Shown: in pieces, positions 10,958 to 19,149 of the stretch
How the letters are laid out: each line of letters begins with the position of its first letter
Position numbering within the stretch: position 1 is the first letter of the stretch
IMG/VR virus record: IMGVR_UViG_3300047550_002398
Location: 1 to 22,439 of that record
DNA length: 22,439 bases
Source: a virus
Strand: one strand, 5' to 3'
Notes under the pieces: model-generated
Told to the model about the DNA's origin: nothing
The model's database searches: none
What the model saw: only the letters and a program-made list of their open reading frames with translations
Translations under genes and position numbers: made by a program

Positions 10958-13060
10958 ATGTCAGAACAAATTACATTATCAATCCCCATCAGCAAGATAG
11001 ATACATCTCGTCGTATTGTGACGGGATATGCTACTGCTGATAACATTGACCCATCAGGTGACTTAATCGAATATGAGGCATCCGCTGAGGCATTCAGTAA
11101 TTGGATTGGAAATATCCGAGAAATGCATGCTCCAAAGGCTGTCGGTAAAGCGATTAGCTACCGTCCAGTGGTAGTTCCATATCAGGGTCGTGAGTACAGA
11201 GGATTTGAGGTTGATGCCTACATTTCCAAAGGAGCTCAGGACACATGGGAGAAAATTCTGGATGGAACCCTGAAGGGTTTTTCTGTTGGTGGTGTAGTGA
11301 AGAATTCATCTGAAGATTTTGATAAGTCTTCTAATCGCACTATTCGACGCATTAAGAAATATGACTTAAATGAGTTAAGTCTTGTTGATAATATGGGCAA
11401 TCCTGCTGCAACTGTAACTATGATTAAGATGGCACAGGATGGTTCATTAAACTATGAATTAGCAAAGTATAAGGTTTTTTATTGTGACCGTCACGGAGTT
11501 GCTCGCATTAACAACAGTGAATGTGAGCATGGTGACGCTATGCGCGAGATTGGTGCAGTAGACGAAATCGATATCGATGTGATTTCTAAGATGATTCAGA
11601 CCGAGGTGGTGAAAGCCGCCGAGGGGTTCACCCCGCCTCAGGGTGCAAGGGCAGAGGCTCGTAAGGGCCTTGAGTGGCGTCGTGAGTTCAATCGCGGCGG
11701 CACGGCTGTTGGTGTAGCCAGAGCGCGGGATATCTCAAATGGAAAAGAATTATCGATTAGCACGATCAATAGAATGGTCAGTTACTTCGCTAGACATGAA
11801 GTCGATAAAAAGGGTCAAGGATGGTCACCCGGCGAAGACGGTTTCCCATCAGCTGGTAGAATTGCTTGGGCTTTGTGGGGCGGCGATGCCGGTCGAACAT
11901 GGGCCAATTCAATTGCTGACAGGATGAATAAAATTGATTTTATGGATGAAATTGAGGCTCTTTACAAAGAAGAGGCAATGCAGTCCGAAAATAAGGAGGT
12001 AAGTAACATGGAAGACGTATTTACAGACTTCGTTGAGAAGGCTGTCGAATATGGTCACAAGACTCCTCCCAAAGGATTTCCAGAGAGTCGTAGTGACTAC
12101 GCCGATCCAGATAATTACAAGTATCCACTTGATACAGCGGAGCGAGTTATGGCCGCTTTCCGTTACTATAATCAAGCGGGTCAGCGTGAGGCTGGTGGCT
12201 ACACAACGGAACAATGGACTTCTATTGGAAGAAGAATCATTGCTGCTTTAAATCGTTTAAGTGAAACAGATTACACGATGGAAAGTGGTAAAATTGTAAG
12301 GAAAGATATAGGAGGCAACATGGATTTGCAAAAAAATGTTGTAGATGATACAGTTGAGTCTGTGCAGACACTTTCAGAGTCAACCAAAATCGGTTTAATT
12401 GCGAAGTTTGTTTCATGGATTAATGGTGACACAAATGATGTAACTAAGTCGGTTGAGACTGACGAAACTGTCAAAGCTAACAATGTTTCATCTACCGTGC
12501 AACCTGCGCCGAGTGTTAATATCTACATTAACAAGAATGGCGATGTAGAGAAGTCTGCTGAAACTTCAGTCGAAGACTCATCAGAGATCACAAAGGCTAT
12601 GGAGTGCCCTGAGTGCGGTGCTGCCGTACCTGAGGGTGAGGACTCTTGCCCTGAGTGTGGTCATGAAATGGGTGACATGGAAGAGGGAGCAGGCATGAAG
12701 AAGTCTGATGAAACAGATACAACACTCACCGAAGGTGAAGACAATGGAGGTAACGAAGTGGACGTTGAGAAGCTGATGGAGGGGTTTGGTGCCCTTCTGG
12801 ACGAGAGAATCAACAAGATTAAGGAAGAAGTACTTGAGTCAGTGGATGAGAAGCTGTCTGAAGTATCCAAGTCCATTGACGAGAAGGTAGAAACAGTCTC
12901 AGAGCGTGTAGAAACGGTTGAGAATGCTGGCGCTATCAAGAAGTCGGTAGACGAGGAAGTTGTGGGCGATGAGGAAATCATCGAGAAGAAGGCCGAGTCA
13001 TTCTGGGGTGGCATCTTCGTACCCGCGGAAATCGCAGAAGTTTTGGGCTATCAGTCCTAA
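10958..13060 (+). CDS. capsid maturation protease-scaffold fusion
   Basis: A 700-residue multidomain protein. Residues 1-150 are a prohead-protease (XkdF/S78-like) domain, with H57 (REMHAPKAVG) and S109 (GFSVGG) as likely catalytic residues. About 222-325 is a phage head-maturation accessory domain (PPQGAR, RGGTAVGVARA, ARHEVDKKG, IAWALWGGDAG). About 351-450 is another known accessory domain (PPKGFPESRSDYADP, YPLDTAERVMAAFRYYNQ). C550, C553, C564, C567 form a zinc ribbon. About 605-660 is an acidic coiled coil typical of scaffolds, then an aromatic tail (ESFWGGIFVP). ATG 10958 has GGGAG eight bases upstream; an in-frame ATG at 10922 lies inside the leader hairpin. Four in-frame internal starts with ribosome sites fall at domain borders. 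It precedes the capsid gene. Confidence 0.88.
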   Translation: MSEQITLSIPISKIDTSRRIVTGYATADNIDPSGDLIEYEASAEAFSNWIGNIREMHAPKAVGKAISYRPVVVPYQGREYRGFEVDAYISKGAQDTWEKILDGTLKGFSVGGVVKNSSEDFDKSSNRTIRRIKKYDLNELSLVDNMGNPAATVTMIKMAQDGSLNYELAKYKVFYCDRHGVARINNSECEHGDAMREIGAVDEIDIDVISKMIQTEVVKAAEGFTPPQGARAEARKGLEWRREFNRGGTAVGVARARDISNGKELSISTINRMVSYFARHEVDKKGQGWSPGEDGFPSAGRIAWALWGGDAGRTWANSIADRMNKIDFMDEIEALYKEEAMQSENKEVSNMEDVFTDFVEKAVEYGHKTPPKGFPESRSDYADPDNYKYPLDTAERVMAAFRYYNQAGQREAGGYTTEQWTSIGRRIIAALNRLSETDYTMESGKIVRKDIGGNMDLQKNVVDDTVESVQTLSESTKIGLIAKFVSWINGDTNDVTKSVETDETVKANNVSSTVQPAPSVNIYINKNGDVEKSAETSVEDSSEITKAMECPECGAAVPEGEDSCPECGHEMGDMEEGAGMKKSDETDTTLTEGEDNGGNEVDVEKLMEGFGALLDERINKIKEEVLESVDEKLSEVSKSIDEKVETVSERVETVENAGAIKKSVDEEVVGDEEIIEKKAESFWGGIFVPAEIAEVLGYQS
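11993..12010 (+). promoter_or_regulatory. internal ribosome binding site and in-frame ATG (codon 351)
   Basis: A full AAGGAGG (11993-11999), eight bases, then ATG 12008 in the reading frame of the protease-scaffold gene. It lies in the linker right before the second accessory domain. Initiation here would make a 350-residue product with no protease domain. Confidence 0.65.
12310..12322 (+). promoter_or_regulatory. internal ribosome binding site and in-frame ATG (codon 455)
   Basis: AGGAGG (12310-12315), four bases, then in-frame ATG 12320. It falls between the second accessory domain and the zinc-ribbon/scaffold part. A start here would give a 246-residue product. Confidence 0.55.
12685..12697 (+). 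promoter_or_regulatory. weaker internal ribosome site and in-frame ATG (codon 580)
   Basis: GGGAG (12685-12689), five bases, then in-frame ATG 12695, just after the zinc ribbon. Would give a 121-residue product. Weaker than the other sites. Confidence 0.3.
12746..12760 (+). promoter_or_regulatory. internal ribosome binding site and in-frame GTG (codon 601)
   Basis: GGAGG (12746-12750), seven bases, then in-frame GTG 12758. A start here gives exactly the 100-residue coiled-coil scaffold part. Confidence 0.5.
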
Positions 13061-13075
13061 TTAGGAGGAAATAAT

Positions 13076-14104
13076 ATGGGTTCTAGAGAACTGTTAGAAA
13101 AGGTTGTTTCTACTACGCAGATTGGGGCCGGTGGTGGGGGTCTTCTTAACCCTCAGCAATCAAACCGATTCCTTGACTACTTAGTAGAGCAGTCAGTACT
13201 CCTTAACGATGTGCGCGTTGTGCGAATGAATCAGCCAACAGTGGAGATCGATAAGGTAAACGTGGGCACACGTATCATGCGTAAGGCTACTGAGGCTGTC
13301 GATGACGGCACGAATGTGGACCCCACATTCAGCAAGATTTCGATGACGACAGTGAAGCTTCGTCTTGACTGGGAACTCTCAACAGAGGGTCTCGAAGACA
13401 ACATTGAGGGGACAAGCCTTGAGGACCACGTTGCCTCACTTATGGCTCGTCAGACCGCTAATGACCTTGAGGACCTTGCTCTTCACGGCGACACAACGGA
13501 TTCAGACGCCCTTCTCAAGTCGCTCGATGGTTACATCGTGCGCGCCCGTGCGGATGCCACGGTTGTAGACGCGGCTGGTGCGAACCTGACACGATCACTT
13601 TTTGACCGTGCGCTCCGCAACCTGCCCAACAAGTACCTTCAGCGTCGTAGCGCTCTTTCATGGTACACATCATCAAGCCTGATTCAGGACTACATTTGGT
13701 CACTGACCAACGGTAGCGACACGGGTCTTGGTGGCACTGGTGCGGCTTCGCCCGGTGGCACGCTCGGTGACCTGATTGTCAACGCCGGTACAGGCGCTGG
13801 CTCAGGTGGCGGCAGTGCTGTTGTTCAGGGGATCCGTCCTTTCGGCATCACCCTGAAGGAAGTGCCTCTCATGATTGAGACAGAGACTGGTACATACTCA
13901 GGTGCCTCAGGCAACCACGGTATTGTGGAGCTTACGTTCCCCGACAACCGTATCTGGGGTATTCAGCGTGACATCGTGGTTTACCGCGAGTTCAAGCCCA
14001 AGAAGGACACGATCGAGTACACGCAGTTCATTCGCGTTGCTAACCAGATCGAGAATGCTGAGGCTTACGTTCACGTGCGTAACGTTAAGGTTCGCAGCCT
14101 CTAA
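13076..14104 (+). CDS. major capsid protein, HK97 fold
   Basis: A 342-residue capsid subunit. N-arm GGGGLLNPQQSNRFLDYLVE, then a P-domain/E-loop-like region (VVRMNQPTVEIDKV, RIMRKATEAVDD), the spine helix area (LEDHVASLMARQTANDLEDLALHGD), an A-domain with a Gly-rich loop (about residues 220-250), and a C-terminal strand (NRIWGIQRDIVVYREFKPKKDT, VANQIENAEAYVHVRN). There is no long delta domain, which fits the separate upstream scaffold. AGGAGG lies seven bases before ATG. Codons are mostly C/G-ending: bases 13441-13500 are about 55% G+C by hand count, against about 23% in 5581-5640 of the glycosyltransferase block, consistent with selection for high expression. Confidence 0.93.
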   Translation: MGSRELLEKVVSTTQIGAGGGGLLNPQQSNRFLDYLVEQSVLLNDVRVVRMNQPTVEIDKVNVGTRIMRKATEAVDDGTNVDPTFSKISMTTVKLRLDWELSTEGLEDNIEGTSLEDHVASLMARQTANDLEDLALHGDTTDSDALLKSLDGYIVRARADATVVDAAGANLTRSLFDRALRNLPNKYLQRRSALSWYTSSSLIQDYIWSLTNGSDTGLGGTGAASPGGTLGDLIVNAGTGAGSGGGSAVVQGIRPFGITLKEVPLMIETETGTYSGASGNHGIVELTFPDNRIWGIQRDIVVYREFKPKKDTIEYTQFIRVANQIENAEAYVHVRNVKVRSL

Positions 14105-14133
14105 TTTTAATTTAAAATTATGTTGTGTGGTGG

Positions 14134-14163
14134 AGGGCGACTGCTTCGGCGGTCGCCTTCTGC
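14134..14163 (+). terminator. UUCG hairpin terminator after the capsid gene
   Basis: AGGGCGACTGC (14134-14144), tetraloop TTCG, GCGGTCGCCTT (14149-14159): an 11-bp stem with two G-U pairs closed by the very stable C(UUCG)G loop. The T run after it is poor (TTCTGC). A 19-base A/T palindrome (14102-14120) lies between the stop codon and this hairpin. It may attenuate rather than stop transcription. Confidence 0.7.
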
Positions 14164-14169
14164 TATAAT
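14161..14169 (+). promoter_or_regulatory. extended -10 TGCTATAAT, leaderless type
   Basis: TG (14161-14162) and TATAAT (14164-14169) directly follow the capsid terminator hairpin and end six bases before ATG 14176. It restarts transcription for the downstream structural genes. Confidence 0.6.
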
Positions 14170-14175
14170 GTTACT

Positions 14176-14367
14176 ATGGAAAAGGTCTTATTATTTATGC
14201 AGTCAGGTGCTGGTTATATTACGGCAAATGGTGTATACTTTTCTAAGGAACACCCTTATCAATTGGTTGAAACCTCGGAAGCTTCTATTTTATTAGAGAT
14301 GAGTCGCTTCAGAGAGGCCGGAGCCGATGAATTGAAATCATATTATAATTACAATATTGCTATCTAA
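14176..14367 (+). CDS. small phage structural-module protein, 63 residues
   Basis: The protein reads VLLFMQSGAGYITANGVYFSKEHPYQLVETSEA followed by a helix (ILLEMSRFREAGADELKSYY). A short beta-hairpin, a 'HPYQLV' turn and a helix with a DExxxYY end resemble small proteins that I recall beside capsid genes of actinophages. I chose ATG 14176 because an extended -10 ends six bases upstream; the longer frame from 14125 would start inside the terminator. No ribosome binding site. It lies alone between the capsid gene and a beta-rich structural gene; a virion or head-tail role is likely from position only. Confidence 0.7.
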   Translation: MEKVLLFMQSGAGYITANGVYFSKEHPYQLVETSEASILLEMSRFREAGADELKSYYNYNIAI

Positions 14368-14418
14368 TTTGTAATATGAGAAAATATGAAAGGGTTACCC
14401 CATCTTTTAGGAGGAAAA

Positions 14419-15126
14419 ATGTCTTTTTTAGGACTTAAGAAATCACACAAGGACCCCCACAGCCTTAATACTTCTGGCAATGTCGGTATTCAGGTTATTC
14501 GCGCGAGCGAGGGTCCCAAGGACATCAATGAATTAATTAATGAGTATGCTATGCCTCATGCAAACCTTGACGAAGAGGTACGTAGATACCGTTCGATGAA
14601 CTGGCAGAATATTATGAGAGGCTGGAATCACATTAAGATCGCTCATAACAATAAAATTCCAACATTTTATGGAACACTTTGGGGGCAGGTTACAAGCAAT
14701 GGTGAAACGCTTGACCTCGGAATCATCTCTATGAGAGTGGTCACAACTGCAGGCGTTGCCGCAATAGTAGATGCCTTCCAGAACACATTTGAACTTGAGA
14801 CTTTCAAGTATCACGCGATCGGTACCGGAACAGGTTCTGAGAGCAGTGCTGATACGGCACTTGGAACTGAGTTAACAACGGAATACGAGACCAATAACAC
14901 CCGTCCAACAGGAACCACTACCGAGGGCGCCTCATCGAACATCTACCGTTCAGTCGCTACTAACACAGTAGATGCTTCAGTTGCGATCACAGAGCACGGT
15001 ATCTTTAACCAAGCCTCAAATGCTGGTGGGACGTTGCTTGACCGCTCAGTATTTTCTGTTGTGAACTTAGCTAGCAATGATTCTCTTCAAACAACATATG
15101 ACTTAACATTCAGTTCAGGAGGCTAA
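14419..15126 (+). CDS. beta-rich structural protein, probable head decoration
   Basis: A 235-residue protein from ATG 14419, which has AGGAGG four bases upstream; an in-frame ATG at 14386 would add 11 residues. The first 100 residues are charged and helical (INELINEYAMPHANLDEEVRR, WNHIKIAHNN). The second part has the pattern of a beta-sandwich seen in many phage virion proteins: YHAIGTGTGSESSADTALGT, TEYETNNTRPTGTT, then AITEHGIFNQASNAGGTLLD and a final TTYDLTFSSGG. Thr/Ser/Gly rich. It sits just after the capsid gene and before connector genes, so it is more likely on the head than on the tail fibre. Confidence 0.75.
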   Translation: MSFLGLKKSHKDPHSLNTSGNVGIQVIRASEGPKDINELINEYAMPHANLDEEVRRYRSMNWQNIMRGWNHIKIAHNNKIPTFYGTLWGQVTSNGETLDLGIISMRVVTTAGVAAIVDAFQNTFELETFKYHAIGTGTGSESSADTALGTELTTEYETNNTRPTGTTTEGASSNIYRSVATNTVDASVAITEHGIFNQASNAGGTLLDRSVFSVVNLASNDSLQTTYDLTFSSGG

Positions 15127-15127
15127 T

Positions 15128-15520
15128 ATGGCAGTCGGATTTAAGGGTACGGTAGCTAACTCTTTGTTGGGTGCTGTGCTGAAGGCTACATCATATACTG
15201 GTCCATCTAACCTGTATGCTCAGTTACATACGGGAGATCCCGGTGCTAATGGAACTTCAAATACTAGCACTGCTTATACGGGGCGCGTTGCTATTACCTT
15301 TGGAACCGCCTCTGGTGGATCCATAACTAATAATGCAGCTGTAGATTTTACAAGTGCCGCTGCTGGCTCTGTTACGCATACACATATTAGTATTTGGGAT
15401 GCCTCGTCTTCTGGAAATTTTATAGCATCTGGGACTGTAACAAGTAATGCTGTTTCTGTTGGTGATACCCTGCAACTCGCCAGCGGTGCGGTAACAGTAA
15501 GTCTTAATGTAGCTGCGTAA
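15128..15520 (+). CDS. structural beta-protein of the 'LHTGDPG' type
   Basis: A 130-residue protein with the pattern YAQLHTGDPGANGTSN, YTGRVAITFGTASGG, then THTHISIWDASSSGNF and a GDTLQLASG end. This arrangement matches a widespread family of phage fibre-associated beta-sandwich proteins (often labelled tail fibre protein), by memory. No cysteines; Ser/Thr/Ala rich. AGGAGG lies just before the ATG, overlapping the previous stop region, and its stop overlaps the next start as TAATG. Placed between head genes, it may form part of head decorations. Confidence 0.75.
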   Translation: MAVGFKGTVANSLLGAVLKATSYTGPSNLYAQLHTGDPGANGTSNTSTAYTGRVAITFGTASGGSITNNAAVDFTSAAAGSVTHTHISIWDASSSGNFIASGTVTSNAVSVGDTLQLASGAVTVSLNVAA

Positions 15521-16203
15521 TGCGAACAATTTATACTATTACTCCTTGGGTTGGTGCAGGGACCATCCAAAAGGCATATAGAGCTGGGGTATCATCGTTC
15601 GTACCAGCGTGGGCTATGCAGATTGTGATGAATTTCACATGCTGGGATCCAATTACTGGATTACCTAAACCTGTGTCCGATCAAGCTACCTCAGTTAACG
15701 CTACTAATACTCAAAAAGTAGTTGTTGGATTATCGTCCTGTTCCATCTCAGAGATTACAATTCCTGACTGGATGGCGACGATTATGGAAAATCCGCCATT
15801 TGCTCCGGGGTTCGATTTTGTAGAAAATTTGGTATCAGTCGTTGATGACCATTATGAAACTATTTGTTTAGCATTAGATCAAATTAATGGGCCGATTGAC
15901 CGTTCTAACCCCGTTAATCAAGCGATAGATATTTTAGATCAAATGATTAATGGAGATGAACTGCAACAAAATTTATGGTCATATTATAGAGATATTTTTA
16001 CCCCTACTTTAGCAACACCTGAAACTTTTCCATATTTATATAATATATATGGAGATCTTACGCAGGGTGTGAAAATTGATCTTTGCAATGATATAGTGAA
16101 CCGTATTAACGATCCTATAGACTATGATAATCCTGTTTATTTAGCTGACTATTGTTATAGAGCTATTCTATATCGTGAAATTCTAGATTGGGGCAGTAGT
16201 TAA
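15520..16203 (+). CDS. 227-residue virion-module protein with an internal repeat
   Basis: I do not recognise this family. The N-terminal 75 residues are beta-rich with two cysteines (FTCWDP and LSSCSISE). The C-terminal half is helical and carries two copies of a short motif: INGPIDRSNPV at 122-132 and INDPIDYDNPV at 196-206, each followed by an Ala/Asp-rich helix start, so the half may be a duplicated small domain. The start overlaps the stop of the previous gene (TAATG), and the next gene begins directly after its TAA. The context suggests a fibre or linker component. Confidence 0.68.
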   Translation: MRTIYTITPWVGAGTIQKAYRAGVSSFVPAWAMQIVMNFTCWDPITGLPKPVSDQATSVNATNTQKVVVGLSSCSISEITIPDWMATIMENPPFAPGFDFVENLVSVVDDHYETICLALDQINGPIDRSNPVNQAIDILDQMINGDELQQNLWSYYRDIFTPTLATPETFPYLYNIYGDLTQGVKIDLCNDIVNRINDPIDYDNPVYLADYCYRAILYREILDWGSS

Positions 16204-18831
16204 ATGGCAGCAAGGACCACAGATTTTGGATCTGGAAGTGCAGCCTCATGGCCCAACCTAAGCAATGGAGATTCTTGGGCAGCGGCGGTAATTCCAAGTT
16301 CTACTGTTGATGTTAATTCATATTCCTCATTAATAGAAAATGTATCTAGCGCTGGAATAGGTCAACTTTATCTTACCTTTAATAGTGGTCCATCATTTAC
16401 GCATATAGCACAAAGTGGTGCAACTAATCTAACATTAGCTTCTACAACCAATGCTAGTTCTTATTTAGTTCCATCTGCCAATATTGGATTAGCTGTAAAT
16501 ACTAATTATTTACTATGTTTTTCTACAACAGCAGCGTCTAGTCATACTCATGTTATCGACACTGCTGGATCAACTGGTACATGGGCTACATCTACATATA
16601 CTGCTGTTGTAAGTAATCAATGGAGTATTGGAGGATCTGCTGATAACTCATATTGCAGACAGACTATTTATCATGTAAAAGGACCAAGTTCCACAGGCAC
16701 CGTAGGCAGGCTAAATATTCAAATTAAAAATGCAGCAGGAACTAGTGCCGTAACTGCTACTGGACGAACTTTTTATGTTATACAAGTGACTGGAGCAGTT
16801 GATGGATCTGGTGCTTATATAAATACAGCTAGCAATTCTGATACTGACGGAACTTATAATACACAACCAAGTGTAACTTTAAGTTCTAATCTGGCGACTA
16901 GGACATCGACAGTCCTAGCATTTCTTAGTCATCTTACAAATGACTCATCAACCAGCAGTAGTGACTCCTCGATTATTCATATAGGAAACGGTACGCTCCC
17001 AGCATCAGATGGACACGGGACACCTGCTGTTGCAACTGCTGTGATGAACTCCACAGGAGGAACAACATCAGCTACAAGAAAAACTACCAAGACTGTCACA
17101 GGAAATTTCACCACATCAACTACTGCTTGGGGTGTAGTTGGCTGCGAAGTAAAAGACGCTGATACAGCAGATGATACTTGGTATAATGGTAGCGCTAATT
17201 ATTATACACATAAATTAGCTAATACTACTACATATTCATCACCATTAATTTATGCTGGCCTAGGAACAGCCGCCCCAGCATATGGAGTTGTTGGTAGATA
17301 TACCACTTATCAAAGTAATGATTATTGGATTAGCGTTAGCCATGATACGGCTGCAGGCACAGCAGGAAATACTTTAGGTTTAACTATAGCCTTAAATAAG
17401 TTGTCAAGCGGCACCATAACTAGCACTACGCTGACGAGCCCCAGCGTAGCAGTAAGCGCTGCGTCATTTTCCAATATAGCATTAAGGATACGAGAGTTAA
17501 GTAGTACATCTTTATGGATTAGCGCTAAAGCTTGGAATGGCACTGAACCGGCATGGCCCACGAGCAGTAGTACTGCAAATAGCAGTAGTACCACATCAGG
17601 TAGTGAGTACGTTATAGGTAATGGGCTATTTTCGTCGTCAACCCCAGCCTATGCTGATATTGCAAATCTTATTGCAGGGGGGAGTGGCAAGAGTGGACTA
17701 TTCAATGGGAATAATACCTCAACCATTGTAACGTGGTCGTCATTCTCAGACGATGTTATTACAGAAAGCGCTACTGGTGGAACCATCAATGGTGGTGGCT
17801 CATTATCATCTACTTCTACAAGAATTATAAATGCCACCTCTAGCATTAATGGTGGCGGAACACTATCGAGTACGTCTCGTATTGTAAGAACTCAATCTTT
17901 GAGTGCATCCATCTCAACAAATGCCTCAATAGTTAAATTGTCAAATACAATTAATGCATCCTCTATATCGAGTTCTTCTAATATCATTAAATCTTTAAAT
18001 ATGCTATTAAGTGGATCTAGTTCATTAAATGGATCTGTAATTAAATTAAAAACCCAAAACTTTATATCCTCAATAACAAGTAGTGGTGCAGATGTAATAC
18101 TTACGACAGGAAAATTTTTGACATCGAGCATATCCAGCAGCAGCAATATCACTAAATCTGCTACTAAGGATCATAATGGATTAGTGGAATCAGTAGCACA
18201 TATTCATAGAAGCATTAATAAATCTTTAAATGCTCAAGTATCCTCTATAGGAATAAGTTATCTGCAGATAAATAAGAGATTCACAGGATCTATCTCAAGC
18301 TCTGGAGCGTTCTCTTATGAATACATCTCTGGCCTTATCACCCTCTTACTTGCTGGATCAATATCAAGCAATTCTTCTATAAGAAAACAAGTTAATAAAA
18401 TTACTTTAAGTAGTATTTCTTCTACATCTATAATTTCTGATTTTATTGCAAGACGCCTAGCCTCGCAAGTAGCCACGGCTTCTACTGTTAGGCGATTATC
18501 TACAAGGAAATCATCTGGAAGCATATCTTCTTCTGGAAATATTTATTTATTAAATATTTTTCATAAAATACTTACTTCCACAATATCAACTTCAAGCAAT
18601 CTCTTGAAATCACCAAGAAGAAGGATTTCAGGATTGATTACGAGCACCTCCGTGGCTCGTAAGCAGGCTAGAAGGCGTTTAGTGGCCGCTATATCAGCTG
18701 CTGGGTCGGTAATTCGTTTAGCGAGCGGTTCGGATATGGCTATATCTGGATCGATAGAAATTGATACCATAATAGATATTAATATGGTATATGAAGATGC
18801 CTCCATACAAATAAATATTGATGGCATTTAG
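16204..18831 (+). CDS. large Ser/Thr-rich fibre with about 18-residue repeats
   Basis: An 875-residue fibre-like protein with no signal or membrane segment. Residues 1-310 are beta-rich. About 315-520 resemble a concanavalin/LamG-like domain (DDTWYNGSANYYTHKL, GLGTAAPAYGVVGRY, ALRIRELSSTSLWISAKAW, then TWSSFSDDVIT). About 525-850 form a tandem of roughly 17-18 repeats of about 18 residues with a core like GSISSSGNI plus a basic or hydrophobic linker. The tail (ISGSIEIDTIIDIN) is acidic. Ser is by far the commonest residue. It lies before the connector genes, so head fibre or decoration is more likely than a tail fibre (inference). Ribosome binding is weak (GGGGCAG). Confidence 0.82.
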   Translation: MAARTTDFGSGSAASWPNLSNGDSWAAAVIPSSTVDVNSYSSLIENVSSAGIGQLYLTFNSGPSFTHIAQSGATNLTLASTTNASSYLVPSANIGLAVNTNYLLCFSTTAASSHTHVIDTAGSTGTWATSTYTAVVSNQWSIGGSADNSYCRQTIYHVKGPSSTGTVGRLNIQIKNAAGTSAVTATGRTFYVIQVTGAVDGSGAYINTASNSDTDGTYNTQPSVTLSSNLATRTSTVLAFLSHLTNDSSTSSSDSSIIHIGNGTLPASDGHGTPAVATAVMNSTGGTTSATRKTTKTVTGNFTTSTTAWGVVGCEVKDADTADDTWYNGSANYYTHKLANTTTYSSPLIYAGLGTAAPAYGVVGRYTTYQSNDYWISVSHDTAAGTAGNTLGLTIALNKLSSGTITSTTLTSPSVAVSAASFSNIALRIRELSSTSLWISAKAWNGTEPAWPTSSSTANSSSTTSGSEYVIGNGLFSSSTPAYADIANLIAGGSGKSGLFNGNNTSTIVTWSSFSDDVITESATGGTINGGGSLSSTSTRIINATSSINGGGTLSSTSRIVRTQSLSASISTNASIVKLSNTINASSISSSSNIIKSLNMLLSGSSSLNGSVIKLKTQNFISSITSSGADVILTTGKFLTSSISSSSNITKSATKDHNGLVESVAHIHRSINKSLNAQVSSIGISYLQINKRFTGSISSSGAFSYEYISGLITLLLAGSISSNSSIRKQVNKITLSSISSTSIISDFIARRLASQVATASTVRRLSTRKSSGSISSSGNIYLLNIFHKILTSTISTSSNLLKSPRRRISGLITSTSVARKQARRRLVAAISAAGSVIRLASGSDMAISGSIEIDTIIDINMVYEDASIQINIDGI
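17776..18765 (+). repeat. about 17-18 tandem 18-residue protein repeats
   Basis: Within the fibre gene, units such as NASSISSSSNIIKSLNMLL, AGSISSNSSIRKQVNKI and SGSISSSGNIYLLNIFHKIL recur with a period of about 18 residues (54 bases). The Ser-rich core is conserved while linkers diverge, and the nucleotide sequence is not obviously repeated, so the duplications are old or drifted. Confidence 0.75.
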
Positions 18832-18843
18832 TCAGAAAGAGAG

Positions 18844-18849
18844 TATAAT
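18844..18849 (+). promoter_or_regulatory. -10 TATAAT before the 97-residue gene
   Basis: TATAAT ends six bases (ATAAAT) before ATG 18856, the same spacing as at other leaderless-type starts, but the extended TG and a 17-base-spaced -35 are absent. Confidence 0.35.
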
Positions 18850-18855
18850 ATAAAT

Positions 18856-19149
18856 ATGGCAACTACAACTGTATATACTGGGGATACAATTAGAATCAAA
18901 GGGACCTTTCGAAACTCTTCGAATCAGTTAATTGATGCCGACAGCAATAGCGTTACATTTACGGTCTACAGTTACGATACTAAAAGGAGTATCAGTTCCG
19001 CTGCGGCCACACGCCTATCGCAGGGCGTATATTATTATGACTATACAATTCCAAATAAGGAAACTAAGTATATCGTAGAACTTAAAGGGAATTTTGCTGC
19101 GCTTCCGCAACTTACAAGAGCGGTAATAAAAGCAAAATTTAGGGTATAG
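18856..19149 (+). CDS. Ig-like beta-sandwich protein, 97 residues
   Basis: The sequence alternates hydrophobic strands and polar turns (TVYTGDTIRIKGTFRNSS, VTFTVYSYDTK, YIVELKGNF, AVIKAKFRV), as in bacterial-Ig-like or adaptor-type beta-sandwiches. ATRLSQGVYYYDYTI here aligns with ATRDSAGEYSYEFTT in the N-terminal domain of the next protein, so the two are likely copies of one domain. No ribosome binding site; a TATAAT lies six bases upstream. Short gap to the next gene. A virion decoration or neck protein is plausible. Confidence 0.75.
   Translation: MATTTVYTGDTIRIKGTFRNSSNQLIDADSNSVTFTVYSYDTKRSISSAAATRLSQGVYYYDYTIPNKETKYIVELKGNFAALPQLTRAVIKAKFRV

Noticed and set aside
12661-13014. 117-codon open frame on the - strand, rich in Ser
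   Set aside because: It mirrors the acidic coiled-coil coding of the scaffold (GAA/GAG read backwards as TTC/CTC); no start signals.
14125-14175. Longer start for the 63-residue gene
   Set aside because: The frame would begin before the terminator hairpin; the extended -10 fits ATG 14176.
17776-18765. CRISPR-like array
   Set aside because: The period is in protein sequence only; the nucleotide units are not identical and lie within a continuous reading frame.
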